Part shown: positions 1 through 12,666 of the stretch, piece by piece
How the letters are laid out: each line of letters starts with the position of its first letter
How positions within the stretch are numbered: the stretch's first letter is position 1
Assembly (NCBI RefSeq): GCF_905220415.1
Contig: NC_059546.1
Span: 10,230,001-10,294,000, forward strand
Reading direction: 5' to 3'
Source of the DNA: Colias croceus
Taxonomy: Eukaryota > Arthropoda > Insecta > Lepidoptera > Pieridae
DNA length: 64,000 nucleotides
The notes under the pieces: generated by a model
Told to the model about the DNA's origin: nothing
What the model saw: the letters and a program-made list of their open reading frames with translations, nothing else
Database searches by the model: none
Position numbers and translations under genes: made by a program

Positions 1-135
1 AGATTAAGGAAATGGCAAGGAAAAACAAGATGGAAATTATCATCATTAACATTAATTTTCTGCCTATCGAAAAAGCTACTTTTAAGTTTACTGTTGTATA
101 AGATGATTAATTTATCGTCGAATCGACAATAAAAA

Positions 136-302
136 ACGACGTGTGGCACTCGGGGACTGCCGCGGTAAAGCTATTGCATGCTATGCCTTCAAGCCACACC
201 TCCGCCCGTCGGAGTGGGGAGCGTGAGGTGTTTTCGTTACGGAATTTCTCGATTCGGTCCCCGCGCTCAAGGCCCGCGATAGAAGCTATGCAATAGCTTA
301 AT
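136..302. repeat. Structured 165-170 bp interspersed repeat, copy A
   Basis: First of four copies in the window. Paired segments can be seen: AAGCTATTGCAT (168-179) with ATGCAATAGCTT (288-299), CGGGGAC (151-157) with GTCCCCG (257-263), and an internal CACCTC/GAGGTG hairpin. It is much more GC-rich than its surroundings. On the minus strand the copy ends in a run of T after CACACGTCG, as a Pol III transcript would. No target duplication was found and I cannot place it in a named family. Confidence 0.8.
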
Positions 303-2392
303 AATATTTTGTCTTTCCTCTATTGTAAAAGCTCTTACTATACTTGATCATAATGACTCGACAAACAAAGCAGCCCCTACACAATAAAACAACAATAATT
401 ACAGCCATATGATTTCACAAACCATTGTTGCTATTTAATTGAAATCATTAAATTAAAACGGTCACGTAAACTGGTCCTAACCCTTTAATGCGGGTCCCAT
501 TCTATTACGCACGGTCTCTTGGCAATTGCGGCCGACCACTATTTTTGCAGTGGGCTTTATTAGGTCCCTTCTAATAAAGAGAATTTACACAGCTTTGAAT
601 ACGGCTTTATCGTTACATTAAAAGGTTCGGGTTTTCGATATATTTGACGCTTTTAATGTATTTCGTTTAGGAATAGACGACCTGAATTCTGAATAGGTTT
701 AAGATGGATTTGGTAAAAGGTTATGAGTTAATCGACGAAATAAGTAGCACTCAGTTCGCAGTTACTCGTTTCATGAAACAAAAATGTTTATCTTCTGTGC
801 ACAATATTAATTTACTTTTAGTTCATAAACAAAATATTTGTACAACAGACGTAATAATACAGATTGGGTATGAATAATGAATGTACCGCAAAACAATTAC
901 GCCTTAAAAATTTAAAAGCAAAAATCACCCTGTATGTAAATTTGGAAAATATTGAAACTTAAAACTTTATTTACAAAATAAAATGTTGTGAACAAGTTCC
1001 GTATTTATGATATGCGTGTGAAAATGGAAATTCTGGCACGAACACTCAAATATTATGAGTGAGGAGATTTTTCGCGATAACGTATGCAGCGTTACAATGT
1101 TTCCTTTCTTCACCCGTCACAATGAACTTATATTTACGAGAGCATGTCGATATTTCGATGAAGCGAAATTCGCAGCGTTTTTCGAAACATCTCACCTCAT
1201 TCGGTTAAGCGCCTTAAATATTGCGTTGCCTCGTGATTGTCATTCAGTATTCAGAAGGTGAACGCCAATAAAAATTCTGTTCATTCACGTTCCCTTAGTC
1301 CGCATAAAGTAAAGGTTTATGGATCAACCCGACACCAAATACGCTGCGCCGAAACTTGGGATATGGAAAAAATGTGTAGTGGTACAAAATTTACAGCTAG
1401 CTCATGACACGGGTTAAGTTTTATCGGAAAATATTTCTGGAGTGATCGTGAATTGTGAAAGCTTAGATATTGTAAAGATGCGGAAACAAGATATTCGACG
1501 TGAAATGTAGTTTCGTAAAATGTTACTTCATTTGGGACAAGTTTGTATGGAGTTTATTTTTAGAGGAGTCGTAGTATAAGAAGTGGTTTCTACTCGATTA
1601 TGTTTGATTGCGTATATGCGGATACGATACATACCTAGATGACTTAGATGACTTTTGTTAAATGATATTGCTATTAGGGAGTTTTTTACCTTTTTAAATA
1701 TACCTACGTTCCAAATAAAATATTTTTTGTTCTATATAGGTAATCATTTATTTTGTGCTATCCCATAACCTTCATACATTTCCTTTCCTACCAGGTTGCC
1801 TAGTAGAGATTGCTGTTCAGCAATAAGGCCGCTTTATCCATTCTGATTCATTTTTGTACAATAAAGTGTTATAAATAGATTAATAAATAAAAAAATATCA
1901 TTGGATCTACTGCGTCAAAACAACAAACATACGTAACGTACATAATAACTATTTTGTAATCTGTGGTGACTGTGGTACTATGCTATTAGTTATCTACCAC
2001 TTTTCCTAGTTCAAATAAAAACCATTTATGTGTACACAAGATTGTCTTTACTGTAGCTACAAAATACCAAGTATTTATAACGTAGCGTAGTAGTATTTGT
2101 TCGCTGTGCAATAACGCAATATGAACATATGAGGCAATTTCCTTTCCCAAGTACTCAGAGGTTGCTTGGCTAAGTGGAAAAAATGAAACTTGTGAGATAT
2201 GACAGACCTACAGTGAAGTAGTAATTAAATTCCAAGTTTGGACTGGATAGAGTTTTTTTTTTATTTTTTTATAGTACTTGTATAATAAATGTACTTATAA
2301 TTAACATTACTTGGTGTTGTTTTTCTTGGAATTATATTATTTCTGGTTGGTTGGCTAGAAAAGTGGATTATGTAGCCAAAAGGACGACAACT
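303..2392. other. Intergenic, nothing recognised
   Basis: About 2.1 kb of AT-rich sequence with stop codons in all frames. A slightly more GC-rich stretch near 480-640 could be conserved non-coding DNA, but nothing in it identifies a function. The open frame at 1055-1261 is short and has no recognisable features. Confidence 0.5.
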
Positions 2393-2530
2393 ATACTAAT
2401 ATACTAATATTATAAAGTTGAGAGTTTGTTTGTTTGTTTGAACGCGCTAATCTCAGGAATTACTGGTCCGATTTGAAAAATTTTTTCGGTGTTAGATTTT
2501 AATCATAATATCCCACATTTATGGCAGTCA
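2393..2530 (+). mobile_element. Helitron-like element, 5' fragment
   Basis: Has the family 5' end TATACTAATATTATAAAG followed by (GTTT)n and the shared ACGCGCTAATCTCAGGAA / CTGGTCCGATTTGAAAAATT segment. The 3' half and the CTAG end are missing, so it is truncated. Confidence 0.65.
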
Positions 2531-3080
2531 ATTTGTGAATTTTTTGAATATGAAACAAAATAAAGAGAAACGTTTAGTATCCATATAAAAGACAGTTTTG
2601 GAACTTCTTTTCGAATAGCTGGACTAACACACATCATCAAAATCTACACAAAATCGTTAGTCATAATTCGTAAGTCTTTATTAGATTGTAAATCAGAATA
2701 TCTATCCCCATTAAAAGATAGCTAACCGATTTGGCTAAGACGAAAATGATATGGTTCATTAGGTTCTATTCTCTCATTGAATTTTATGCCATAGAGGTTA
2801 TAACGATCTGCACATAGTAAATGGTAATGGTATATTTGATGTGTAGGATTGATAGTTATTTCTTATGATTATTTTTCAATAAACGTATATAATTCAATAT
2901 AATTATAATATGGAATAATAAACTACTTACTTACATATTTATCGTTTTATTTATCGTTTCTTAGATCCAAGACACAGGCAACTGCCTAGTTTGGATCTCC
3001 TGTAATACTGTAATGCTCTACTTTTTTGGTTAATAAAGATTTTTATTATTTATTATTACTTATAACTGTCGCGGCGTTTG

Positions 3081-3216
3081 TATTAAAACTCTTCCGAAAC
3101 GGCTTGCCCGATTCTCATAAAATGTCTGCATGCCGGGTAGATCTGAGAATCGGCCAACATCTATTTTTCATACCACTAAGTGATGAAGGCAGAACAACGT
3201 TTGCTGGGACAGCTCG
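3081..3216 (+). mobile_element. Helitron-like element, 3' fragment
   Basis: Carries the shared segment CGAAACGGCTTGCCCGATTC through AACGTTTGCTGGGACAGCTCG. The same module recurs near 36770-36912 and, inverted, at 25160-25325. The expected terminal CTAG is CTCG here. Confidence 0.55.
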
Positions 3217-3718
3217 TATTATATAAATTGCTTAGATATTGCTATACTATGTAGATATCATTTAATCTAGTATCTATTTGTTTCATGTTAACATAAGGAA
3301 GAACCAAAGTTACCATAAACATTCATTCAAAAAGTTGGTAAACTGTCATACCACAATGTAAACATCCAAACATCACAGAGACATCATCCATAAACAATGA
3401 AACTATCTTCTCACTAAGAAGTTAAGTAGGTGTGTCCCACATAACAACTCTGTTGCATCCAGAAACAACATTCAAAAGGTAACCTTATCACGTGTATAGA
3501 GTCGTGAATTCGTTTAACTTTATCGTTACAAATTAATTGTATCTGACCCTTTGTTTGACAGATTATTGACTCCTGATCATTAGAGAGTTTTCACGATATA
3601 TAAAGTAAGAACGAGTTAAAATATTAATGAAATAATTGAATAAATAAATACTTTGTATTGAAGAGATTTAAACAATTAACAGTATTCGTAATATAGTATA
3701 ATTACTAAACCAACTCAA

Positions 3719-3917
3719 CTAGCTGTGCCCCGCAGTTTTACCCGCATTGCTCAGCTCCTATTGGTCTTAGCGTGATGATATTTATATAGCACATAACCTT
3801 TCTCGATGAATGAACTATCTAACAGTGAAATACTTAATCGGACACTACGTTCCTGAGATTAGCGCTTTCAAGCAAACAAGCAAACAAACTGTTCAGCTTT
3901 ATAATATTAAGTATAGT
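3719..3917 (-). mobile_element. Helitron-like non-autonomous element
   Basis: Reads on the minus strand from TATACTTAATATTATAAAG at the right to CTAG at the left, between A and T. The GC-rich CCCCGCAG...CCCGC block before the CTAG end can fold into a small hairpin, as expected near a Helitron 3' end. Same subfamily as 27988-28179 and 58631-58823. Confidence 0.7.
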
Positions 3918-4139
3918 TTATTATTGAAATCTCGAACAGAGATATGTATCGCCACTACACTCTAAAACTAATAGAATGTCTCGAGTCTAGACTATCTGAA
4001 GATTGTACCTAAAATAGTAATATTAGATTGCTTTTGAAATTGGATATCAAAAGTAGATAACACTATTCATACTTTGTTGTAATAGTATGCCTATCTATAA
4101 ATCTTGTTTTATTAATTAGCTAATCTTAGAAATTATTGC

Positions 4140-4185
4140 TTCGCAAATAGAAGCAGACGTGGATGAAGCCGCGGGGCATAGCTAG
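4140..4185 (+). mobile_element. Helitron-like element, 3' end fragment
   Basis: Ends GAAGCCGCGGGGCATAGCTAG followed by T, the standard 3' end of this group on the plus strand. The 5' boundary is not recognisable; the sequence between this end and 3917 is diverged. Confidence 0.5.
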
Positions 4186-4650
4186 TTAAAATATAAAACG
4201 GAGTAACTTATTTCATGGCAATTTTGCCTGTAACTGACACTAACTTTAGATGATACTGTTAATGTTACCTTATGTAGCGTTTAGCTACTATTATGTATTC
4301 TGTGCTTATGGTGCGAAGTTTCTTCATATTTTTATCTGTAAATTAAAAAAAAATACAATTATCTAAATGACTATTCCATGTGACATATTTAAATCTCCAT
4401 ACATTGTGACATCTATATCTAGCAGATCATAACTTGAAGGGCAATAAACTGAGTTCGTGAATAACAGCAATAAATTTTATTGCTATTGTATCGTAAAAGA
4501 GAATTTTTATGTAATTTTAAGCACAAGAAGTTCTTTATTTTACGACTGAACTCGACGGGATTTAAATCCAATCGATTTTTGATACCTTGTATTCATTGAC
4601 TTTGTTGCGGAGGTTTTGTAGATTAAACATAAAAATGAGGTTAAAAATAA

Positions 4651-4872
4651 CTAGCTTTCCGCATGCGGTTTCGTCCGCGTGTTCAAAGAAAAGTCCCGCA
4701 TAGTTCCCGTTCCCGTGGGATATCCGGGATAAAACCTATTCTTGTGTTAATCTCAGTTATTTTCTATATTTATGCTACATTTCATTGTAATCGATTCAGT
4801 AGTATTTGCGTGAAAGAGTAACAAACATAGTATACATCCTCACAAACTTTCGCATTTATAATAGTAGTAGGA
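4651..4872 (-). mobile_element. Helitron-like non-autonomous element
   Basis: Minus-strand copy with CTAG at the left edge and a TCCTACTACTATTATAAATG end at the right. Internal blocks CCGTTCCCGTGGGATATCC and GATAAAACCTATTC are shared with 47535-47745. Boundaries fit insertion between A and T. Confidence 0.7.
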
Positions 4873-4956
4873 TAGGATTAAAATACAATTATTTCATAAA
4901 AATTTAATATATTTCCACAAATTAAATTCTCAGTTTGCACAATATGATCAATTTTT

Positions 4957-5035
4957 CTACAACGTAGCCCACGAGCTACGGAGCGTAGCGTCGTAGACGC
5001 TTCAATTACACGTCTACGTGCGTAGCACATTATAA
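4957..5035. repeat. Short palindrome-rich CpG block
   Basis: A run of GTAG/CTAC motifs with the inverted pair CGTAGACG / CGTCTACG separated by about 11 bp. Similar GCTACG motifs occur at 63663-63740, so this may be a degenerate MITE. No clear ends are seen. Confidence 0.35.
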
Positions 5036-5039
5036 ACAG

Positions 5040-6774
5040 AGTATCAATATTTTCATGACGTTACTAAAACCTATAAAAACCTGTCGATATTTAATTTTAT
5101 CGAAAATGGAATATAAGTTTAGCTTTTTATCTTTTAATTGAAATTCTAAGAAACTGTTATTGTAGTTTGAGAAGAATTTATACTTCGATATTTATTTAAA
5201 CAATTAGATTGCATAGATCCATAAATGTTAGTAAATGACTTATATTAAAATTTATAATTTATGACTTATATCATAGCCACAACTCAAATCCTCATACACA
5301 AAAACAATACTATTTCACATTCACAAGGCAAAACGATAGCAAAGCGACACAAATTACCGAACGGAGTCCTGTCAGCTAACTCAATAAAATTGTTCACGTC
5401 TAAGAGCAATTAACCTATAGAGTACTTGTATCGAGCGTATACAATTTACATATATTTGTTTCTCTCTATCTAAAGAAAACGTCGTATGAAAGAATGAGAC
5501 AGCTATAGACAACAAGCTACGTTTCAACATAGTCCTGGCACCATTTTTACTATAGGTACGTATTTAGATAGATAGAAGGTGATAGTGATGGGATGTGCTT
5601 CAATCGATAAAATCGTGAATGTATTAGTATTAATAGTAGTTTCTCATCTATGAGAACTGTCATTTAATCAACCGTTTAATTTTCACATAGTTACACATTT
5701 AAAGTAACTTATGTGTAAAAATTTTCAAAATAAAAATTCACTCTCTTTAATCAAATGTATTTATTATCTAACTACAGGAACGAAAAAAAACGTAAGCGTA
5801 AGATTGCACAATTCTTCTAGAGTATCCATCTTGATAACACGCAGGCTCGAAATGCAGTGAACACAATATAGCAAATTGTGGCGGCGTCCAATCAACTCAG
5901 GTCTCATGTTTTATACCCATTTTTTATTTAGCTCTGGAAATCTAAAACAAAATGAATTTATTAATAATCTGAAAGAGAAATTAATAAACAACGAACGAAA
6001 ACTAAAACACATAAGGCAAATAAAACAACCACGTGGTATGTTTTATTTTCCTGCGGTAAAAAATTTACATCTATTATTTGCAACAACAACTACATAATAT
6101 AAATCTGATATAAGAAACAAAATAAATAAATCAACGTTAATATGAAATAGATTTTTTGTCATAAATCGATAATATACGCTAGATGTGTTACAACACTACG
6201 GTGGTAAACAAAATGCCAAACGTGATATTATTGTGACGTTTTTTAAAAATTATTTCATTATTTTATATTCCACAACCCCATAAAGTGGGTAAATGTTACA
6301 GTTACAACATAAAATTACAAAAAAGCGCTTGATAAAACCTTCAAATAGGTTTAAAACATAAATATTTATCAATTTGCTGAAAATCACTTACCGATGGAAA
6401 GATATTTTTACATTGTTTTTATCCAAAACTCCCATTCGACTAGTGATAGCCGGTTGCTAAACATACAATAGTTATTTTAGCACACTGACAAATAAAAAGA
6501 AACACTGTACACTTTATATTTTCTAAATATTTCGTTAAAAACACTTGACGCACTGAGCCCACCAGCTGGTTGGAAAACAAACTGACTGCCGGCGCGCTAC
6601 GTTTGAAGACAGTGCAGATACTCTATCGCTATCTCAATCTGGCTTATGCTGTTATTGACTAAGAGTAAGTAGATTAGAAAATATGTATTTTGTTCTGTCT
6701 TAATATAAGAACTCTATAGGTTAATTGCTCTTAGGTTCACGTAAACTCTACGTGTGCTACTATAATAACTGACA
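5040..6774. other. Intergenic, nothing recognised
   Basis: AT-rich sequence without supportable genes. The open frame at 5876-6097 is short and low-complexity. A somewhat GC-richer patch near 6540-6620 has no identifying feature. Confidence 0.5.
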
Positions 6775-7126
6775 TAATGGCTTTGTCAAATAGATAGCGT
6801 TCATAGCACGCGTCAAAGCGCTATATCGCCGCGATGTATTATTATACTATGCGCTATTGGCTTTGTTAGGCCGGTTGCAGAGCTTCACTGATCATCAGTG
6901 CGTACGTCAGTCGCGCTTGTCATATGTATGGAAATTCATAAAACCGTTCATAGCTAGACCGACCATACGCACGCGTATTAGATAGAAAGCGTGCGTCAGA
7001 GTGTCGTCCGTCGCTCTGTTTGACATTATGTTACCGCGTAGTACAACACAACGCGGCGTCATAGCGTGGCGTCAGTTTATCGCTTTGACGCGCCTAAAGA
7101 ACGCGTTCTATGTGGCAAAGCCATTA
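6775..7126. mobile_element. MITE with imperfect terminal inverted repeats
   Basis: The ends are inverted copies: TAATGGCTTTG at 6775 and CAAAGCCATTA ending at 7126. Partial similarity continues inward for about 50 bp (CGCGTCAAAGCG occurs in both arms). The outer TA on each side fits a TA target duplication as in Tc1/mariner elements. The interior is CpG-rich with further small palindromes such as CACTGATCATCAGTG. No coding capacity. Confidence 0.65.
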
Positions 7127-8044
7127 AAGGTACGCTGACTAGGAACTGTATTCAATCGGTATTGAGCCATTGAGCCTTTTTCAACGTTGATTGAAGAACT
7201 AACGTTACGTTAACGGTATGTGAAATTCAGCCTTATGTTGAATAGAGTGAAAGAAAGGAATGTAATTTGAGATCAGGCAGTATTTATTTATACGAATTAG
7301 GTGAGAATTAGCACATTCTAGAGATTTACCTGTATTGCATGCTAATATCGTATAGATAATTCACAACTTCCAATACCTTACTATTCTTTTTAGGGTTTTA
7401 AGAAAAAGTAAACATGTTACGTAAGAATAATATAACCAGTAAAAAAAAATTACTTTCGCTTTCTTTGTTGTAGTTTAACACAAATATAAAGTATTTTTCA
7501 ATTCCTTAAAAATCCTCCGAGTACAAATCATACTTTACTTATTAAAATTAACCTCCAGTAGATTATATTGCATCCCAATTGTTTGTTTTCTATAAAAATA
7601 TACACATACGCTATATACATTTATGCGATTCGTGAAATATTGAATAGCCACCAAAAAGTAATATCAACCCATATTTACCCTGTTCGACCTCTTATTTCCC
7701 GTTGCGAGTGTTACAAAAATAATGATATTTTTGTCGTCTGCATTATGTATAAACTATCGTATAGAATATTGAATAAAATATTAGAAAAAAAGTTTACTGC
7801 TCACAAACATAGGTTATCTTTAATTGCACATGGATGAACTAGGGATGGAAATAGTTACTTAAGTATAAAAAACAAATCTTTATTTTTTTGTTATTATTAT
7901 AAAAACAATACACAATACCTCTACAAAAAACGTAAGTACATTACATTAATATTATACCTACTTACTTAAACAATAGGATAGATATAAAATTATACAGGTA
8001 TACATACAATAACAACTTATGCTTTAACAAAAATTTATGTAGAA
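7127..8044. other. Intergenic, nothing recognised
   Basis: AT-rich and poor in complexity. The open frame at 7568-7837 has tyrosine/isoleucine-rich composition typical of chance translation of AT-rich DNA. Confidence 0.5.
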
Positions 8045-8214
8045 CTAGCAGTCCGCCCCGGCTTCGCCCGTGGTACAAATTTACGCTTTCTCTATATAAG
8101 AACCATCGTTGGACTTACACAAACATTAAAAAAAAAGAATTATCGAAATCAGTTCAGCCGTTCACACGTCGTGATGCCGTGACAACACGAAACGGGTTTC
8201 ATTTTTATATTGTA
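8045..8214 (-). mobile_element. Helitron-like element, first of a tandem pair
   Basis: Minus-strand copy starting CTAG, then GTCCGCCCCGGCTTCGCCCG. It is followed directly by a second copy of the same subfamily. The pair differ by small indels and substitutions, so this is not a simple recent duplication. Confidence 0.65.
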
Positions 8215-8384
8215 CTAGCGGTCCGCCCCGGCTTCGCCCGTGGTACATATTTACGTTTTCTCTACATAAGAACCATCCTCGTACTTCAAGGAATATAATA
8301 AAAAAAGAATTATCGAAATCGGTTCAGCCGTTCTCAAGTTATGCGCTTACCAACACATTTTGGGATTCATTTTTATATATAAGA
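8215..8384 (-). mobile_element. Helitron-like element, second of a tandem pair
   Basis: Same subfamily as the neighbour, beginning CTAGCGGTCCGCCCCGGC and ending near TATATAAGA. Head-to-tail arrays of Helitrons are known from other insects, so the order may be a product of the transposition mode rather than of chance. Confidence 0.65.
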
Positions 8385-9117
8385 TATATAAGAAGATAAC
8401 AAGCCCGGAATTTTAAATTCTGCTCTTATCTGCTATAAACTACGTTATCTATTACAGCTTATATATTTACTAGCGTGTAGTTACAGAATTACAGTAACAT
8501 GCCCAGGAATACATACCCAGAATTACTTATACCATAGTGAAAGATTAACAAAACCAACAGCTTAATGAAACGAAAAATTAATTAGTGGAACCTCTAGCAA
8601 GCGAGTACATTTCCGAGATTGCTTGTACACGACAATGAAGTCGTCACTTCGGTCTCAAAGGCGATGGTCCAAACTACGAGTGGCCATAAAGCACTCGCTT
8701 TACGATGCAAACACCCTCCTGTTTTCGGTTTTCAGCCCAATTTGTGAGAGACAGCGGAATTAAAGTCACATTATAGTAAGTGAAACTTTAAGTCCACTAG
8801 GAAAAGCTGCAAATTATTTGTTGTAACGATGACTATCAAAAAATATGAATATAATATGTAAAAAATCACGCTTTATACCTACTGTCGTTCTGACGATTAA
8901 ATGACCCTATTATACAAACCTCACCCTTAATTTGTACACAGAACCACAGAATACTTAATAGGTAGTAGCTAATATCTAAGGCGGAGTAGATACAAGCACA
9001 TAATAATAATAATATACTACGTAATAAACTTATAAAGCATTCGAGATTTATATTGTAAAAACTAATTTATTATAATCGAAGGCCAATTAGATCACATACC
9101 TAGTATCTTATTAAAAA
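8385..9117. other. Intergenic, nothing recognised
   Basis: Includes a slightly GC-richer stretch at 8580-8760 (with GAAGTCGTCACTTCGG) that might be conserved non-coding sequence. No gene is supported. Confidence 0.45.
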
Positions 9118-9338
9118 CTAGCTGTTGCCCGCAAGTTCGTCTGCGTGGAAACGATAAGCTTTCATCCTCTATTTTACCCCTTTAGGGGATGAATTTTCTA
9201 AAATCCTTTCTTAGGGGACGCCTACGTTACGACATCTACCTACATGCCAAATTTCAGCCCGATACGACCAGTGGTTTGGGCTGTGCGTTGATAGATCACT
9301 ATATCAGTCACCTTTGAGTTTTATATATTATATATAGA
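9118..9338 (-). mobile_element. Helitron-like non-autonomous element
   Basis: Begins CTAGCTGTTGCCCGCAAGTT and ends TATATATAGA before T. Contains a TTTTACCCCTTTAGGGGATG block not seen in the other copies, so it belongs to a separate subfamily. Confidence 0.6.
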
Positions 9339-10334
9339 TTACATAAAATATTGAATGTAATCAACATTTCAATTTCAAAACATATTTGTTTGAAATTACA
9401 ATATTACAAGAATATTAGACACAAACGCCCAAAAGCCACCCTAAATTCATTCATCCTTTAAAGATCAAAACGCTCATGTCCATACCTTGTACTGTAGTCA
9501 AATTTAAGCCGGAGCAGTCGCAACACACATTGCAATTGACCGCCAGCGTTTACATCGATATTGTGAATGAATTTAGAAGCTAGCTTTCAGACTTACCAGC
9601 GCTTGTAATGAAATTGATTTAGCTTTTCTTTCAAAGTTTTCAAATGCTTTAGGTGAGTATAGAGCGTCGGATAAATTGTGTTTTATATGTTTTAGATCCG
9701 CAACTTTTATTGATACCCAGTAATGAAGTCTTCTAGATATCTTTAGCAAATATATTATGTCAGGAAGTTGGAGTTAATAATTCAGTCAGTTATTATAATA
9801 CCTACAATAAAAAACACATTTTTTTCATTGAATTCAACAACCTAAAAATAATAATTAGATTCAGCAGAGTTTAAAATTATACTTCAATAGTCTAAGATCT
9901 AAGTAATACGACTTTCTTTTAGTGAAAGGTACTATTATAGAAGTGCACATCTTGCTCGACGTTTTAAAATCTACCTCTTTAAAGCCAAAAGCTTCTTTTA
10001 TCAAAAAATCACATGCAATTTTCATAACAATTACTTGGCAAAGGGCTATGAATTCTAATAGCTGATATATGAACCACTTCATAACATTGTTGATACGTCC
10101 AAGTGAACTAACTAAAATATATTACGCTAAGGCAGCTCAAGCAAGATATAGGCAATTACATACCTTTGACAGAATATTGGCGTGAAGGTAGGGTCAGTAT
10201 ATGTCTTTGACATAATCTTATAATCTCTATTGTATCGAGATATTATATTCTATGTAGTTTGTTAGTATTGATTTCTGGTTGATAGGGTATTGATCTAAAG
10301 ATGATTGCCTGAGGACATCTACTTTAAAAGACAA
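9339..10334. other. Intergenic, nothing recognised
   Basis: AT-rich, no supportable gene. The minus-strand frame at 9861-10082 is short and lacks recognisable features. Confidence 0.5.
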
Positions 10335-10500
10335 ACGACGTTTGGCACTCGGGGACTGCCGCGGTAAAGCTATTGCATGATATGCCTTCAAGCCACATCT
10401 CCGCCTGTCGGAGTGGGGAGCGTGAGGTTTTTCGTTACGGAATTTTTCGATTCGGTCCCCGCGCTCAAGGCCCGCGATAGAAGCTATGCAATAGCTTAAT
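10335..10500. repeat. Structured 165-170 bp interspersed repeat, copy B
   Basis: Very similar to copy A, with a handful of substitutions and a short deletion in the T run. Both long-range paired segments (AAGCTATTGCAT/ATGCAATAGCTT and CGGGGAC/GTCCCCG) are kept. It lies in intergenic DNA upstream of Rab18. Confidence 0.8.
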
Positions 10501-12149
10501 AAGAAGAGAGTTTGATCGTAATTGGTAGAAATGTAGTGCCTACTTATATAGAATCAGGTAATTTTAAATCAACAATATTTTTTGGATATTCCTACCGCTA
10601 TTTTTGACTCACTAATAAAATATCTTTTACCAATATTTTCATTATTTTGCACTGTATGGAAAACATCATGATAGTAAATCGGCATATTGTTTTTGCTCTA
10701 TGAGAGAATTTGATAAAATTATTATTGAACTACATTGCAGTACAATGACTTTAGTTAGGATTTATTGTTGACTAAATAATTAATATTCCAAAGCAACGCA
10801 ATTTATTTTATGACATTTATTCAAATACTTACAAAATTATTGTTATTGAAAATTACTCTTAATGTAAATCGGTATCAGTATTTAGGCCTGTATGAGATAA
10901 CTACGTTAACAGTTCGTTACGTAATGGTTTCGTTACAACTTGCGATAACGATGACGAAAGACCACGTGATCTAACGCGGCGTATGTTAATCCCATACATT
11001 TTTGCATTTTCTAACTTCGTTATCGTTTTTTAATTATTGTTACTTTGTCTAAGTACCCCGGTATCAGATTCTGATGTTATCAGAATCGGTATTATACAAA
11101 GAAAAGCGAAGAAATAATAGGATACTTCATACTAAGTCAGTAGATAATTACCAAAATATGTAAATGAAAAAGCGTCACATTAATAAATGCTCAATTCAAA
11201 AAAATGATACTTGTAAAAACGAATTGTACCTTACATTACTGTGCAAAATCTCATGCATTATGCGTCGTCCCGCGTCACGGTCTGATAATATTATGTCAGC
11301 AATGAATATCGATTATAAAGAAATAAGGTCTGTTTGTTTGGTCTCTGTTGTTTTCTTCAGTAAAAAATTCAAATTTATTATATTTATTGCAACAATGTAG
11401 TTACAAATTATAGAGGTTTTGATTACAATATTATGTGGCTAATACATTCTACCCATTGCCAAGTAGGTAGGTATATTCTTTAGTTATAAGATGTTTATAA
11501 ACGAAATTAACGAGATAGGTTTGCAAAAAAAAAAGATAAGCATATTGCTTGTTGAAAATTGAAACATCTATTGAAAATATTTTCACAGAACGGTAAATGA
11601 AGTAGGTAGCGTAGCGTAGATACCTACACAATGCAATATTTATACAGCAATTTAAATTTAAACCCCAGCTATTGATATTTGATACCCTATAAGGTTGTTA
11701 CCTTCTCAAATAACACAAAAAGGATATTATTTTTAAATGAGCTTCGAGCATTATTGCGGTCGAGGTTCCTACTCAATGTTATTTTATTCATAAGCAATAC
11801 AAACTTTATTCTGAGTTCCCGAAAATGTGATCTACCAAAAATAAATTTTATCACAGGCAACTTTCATAACTTTTATTATGTCTAGCAAGTTTTGGATAAT
11901 ATATTAAGAGGTTTAAGTTTGAGATTTTTTTTCCCAATAATCAAAGTTCCTTATGAATTTTCTAAATTCTAAGACAAATTTTTTGTAAATACTAAATTAC
12001 CTAGAAATTTATCTCGCCCTAGTGATTGCCCCGTTATTCGCTAAATTTTTACTTTTACAACATAAAACGTTTTTTCGTTGTGATTCAATATTTATATTTT
12101 CGCTTTTTAAGTCTATATGTTTTTTGTTTTTTTTTTTTTTTATGTATGT
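10501..12149. other. Intergenic, nothing firmly recognised
   Basis: AT-rich DNA. Around 10930-11030 the segments ATAACGATGACGAA and TTCGTTATCG form a partial inverted pair, perhaps a degraded MITE. Short open frames here look like chance. Confidence 0.45.
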
Positions 12150-12320
12150 ACACCGATTACTTACTCCGAGGTTTCTGAACCGATTTACGTGATTCTTTTT
12201 TATTCGATGCGGGATGGTGTCGAATTGGTCCCATAAAAATTTTATTCGGATAGGCCCAGTAGTTTTTATTTTATGAGCATTTTTGTCTGTATTTGTAAAA
12301 GTTTGAAGTCGGTTGTTTTT
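12150..12320 (+). repeat. Probable interspersed repeat fragment
   Basis: The stretch CCGAGGTTTCTGAACCGATT through GATAGGCCCAGTAGTTTTTA resembles the conserved segments of insect transposon tails that the other elements here carry (ACCGATT...CAGTAGTTT). No second copy lies in this window, so the call rests on resemblance only. Confidence 0.35.
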
Positions 12321-12441
12321 AACGCAGTTATTCAGTTAATTATAGTTTTTAATTTCAGCTTATATCTACTCCTTCTCAGCCAGTTACAAGTTGCATGCAA
12401 AGTTGCATCATTGCATGGTCATCGTACCTATAGGTACAGGT

Positions 12442-12666
12442 CGTGTCAAGTAAAAAGAACGCTGACGGTTAAGCTGCGCATTGGCGATTTATCGGTCTAT
12501 TTGGTGTTATGAGGTGGAATAAGAATAACAAATAGGTAGTTGCGAAGCCACGATTCGCGAGCCTAGTTCAAAAATAAAATAATCGGCACATAGCTTCCGT
12601 GCAAAACTCGATCCATGCGCAAACACACCCCATCACTTTCATCCAGCGTTCTTTTTACGTGACGCG
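12442..12666. mobile_element. MITE with terminal inverted repeats of about 22 bp
   Basis: CGTGTCAAGTAAAAAGAACG at 12442 is repeated inverted as CGTTCTTTTTACGTGACGCG ending at 12666, with a few mismatches. About 225 bp in total, no coding capacity. The target duplication is not clear. Confidence 0.6.
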
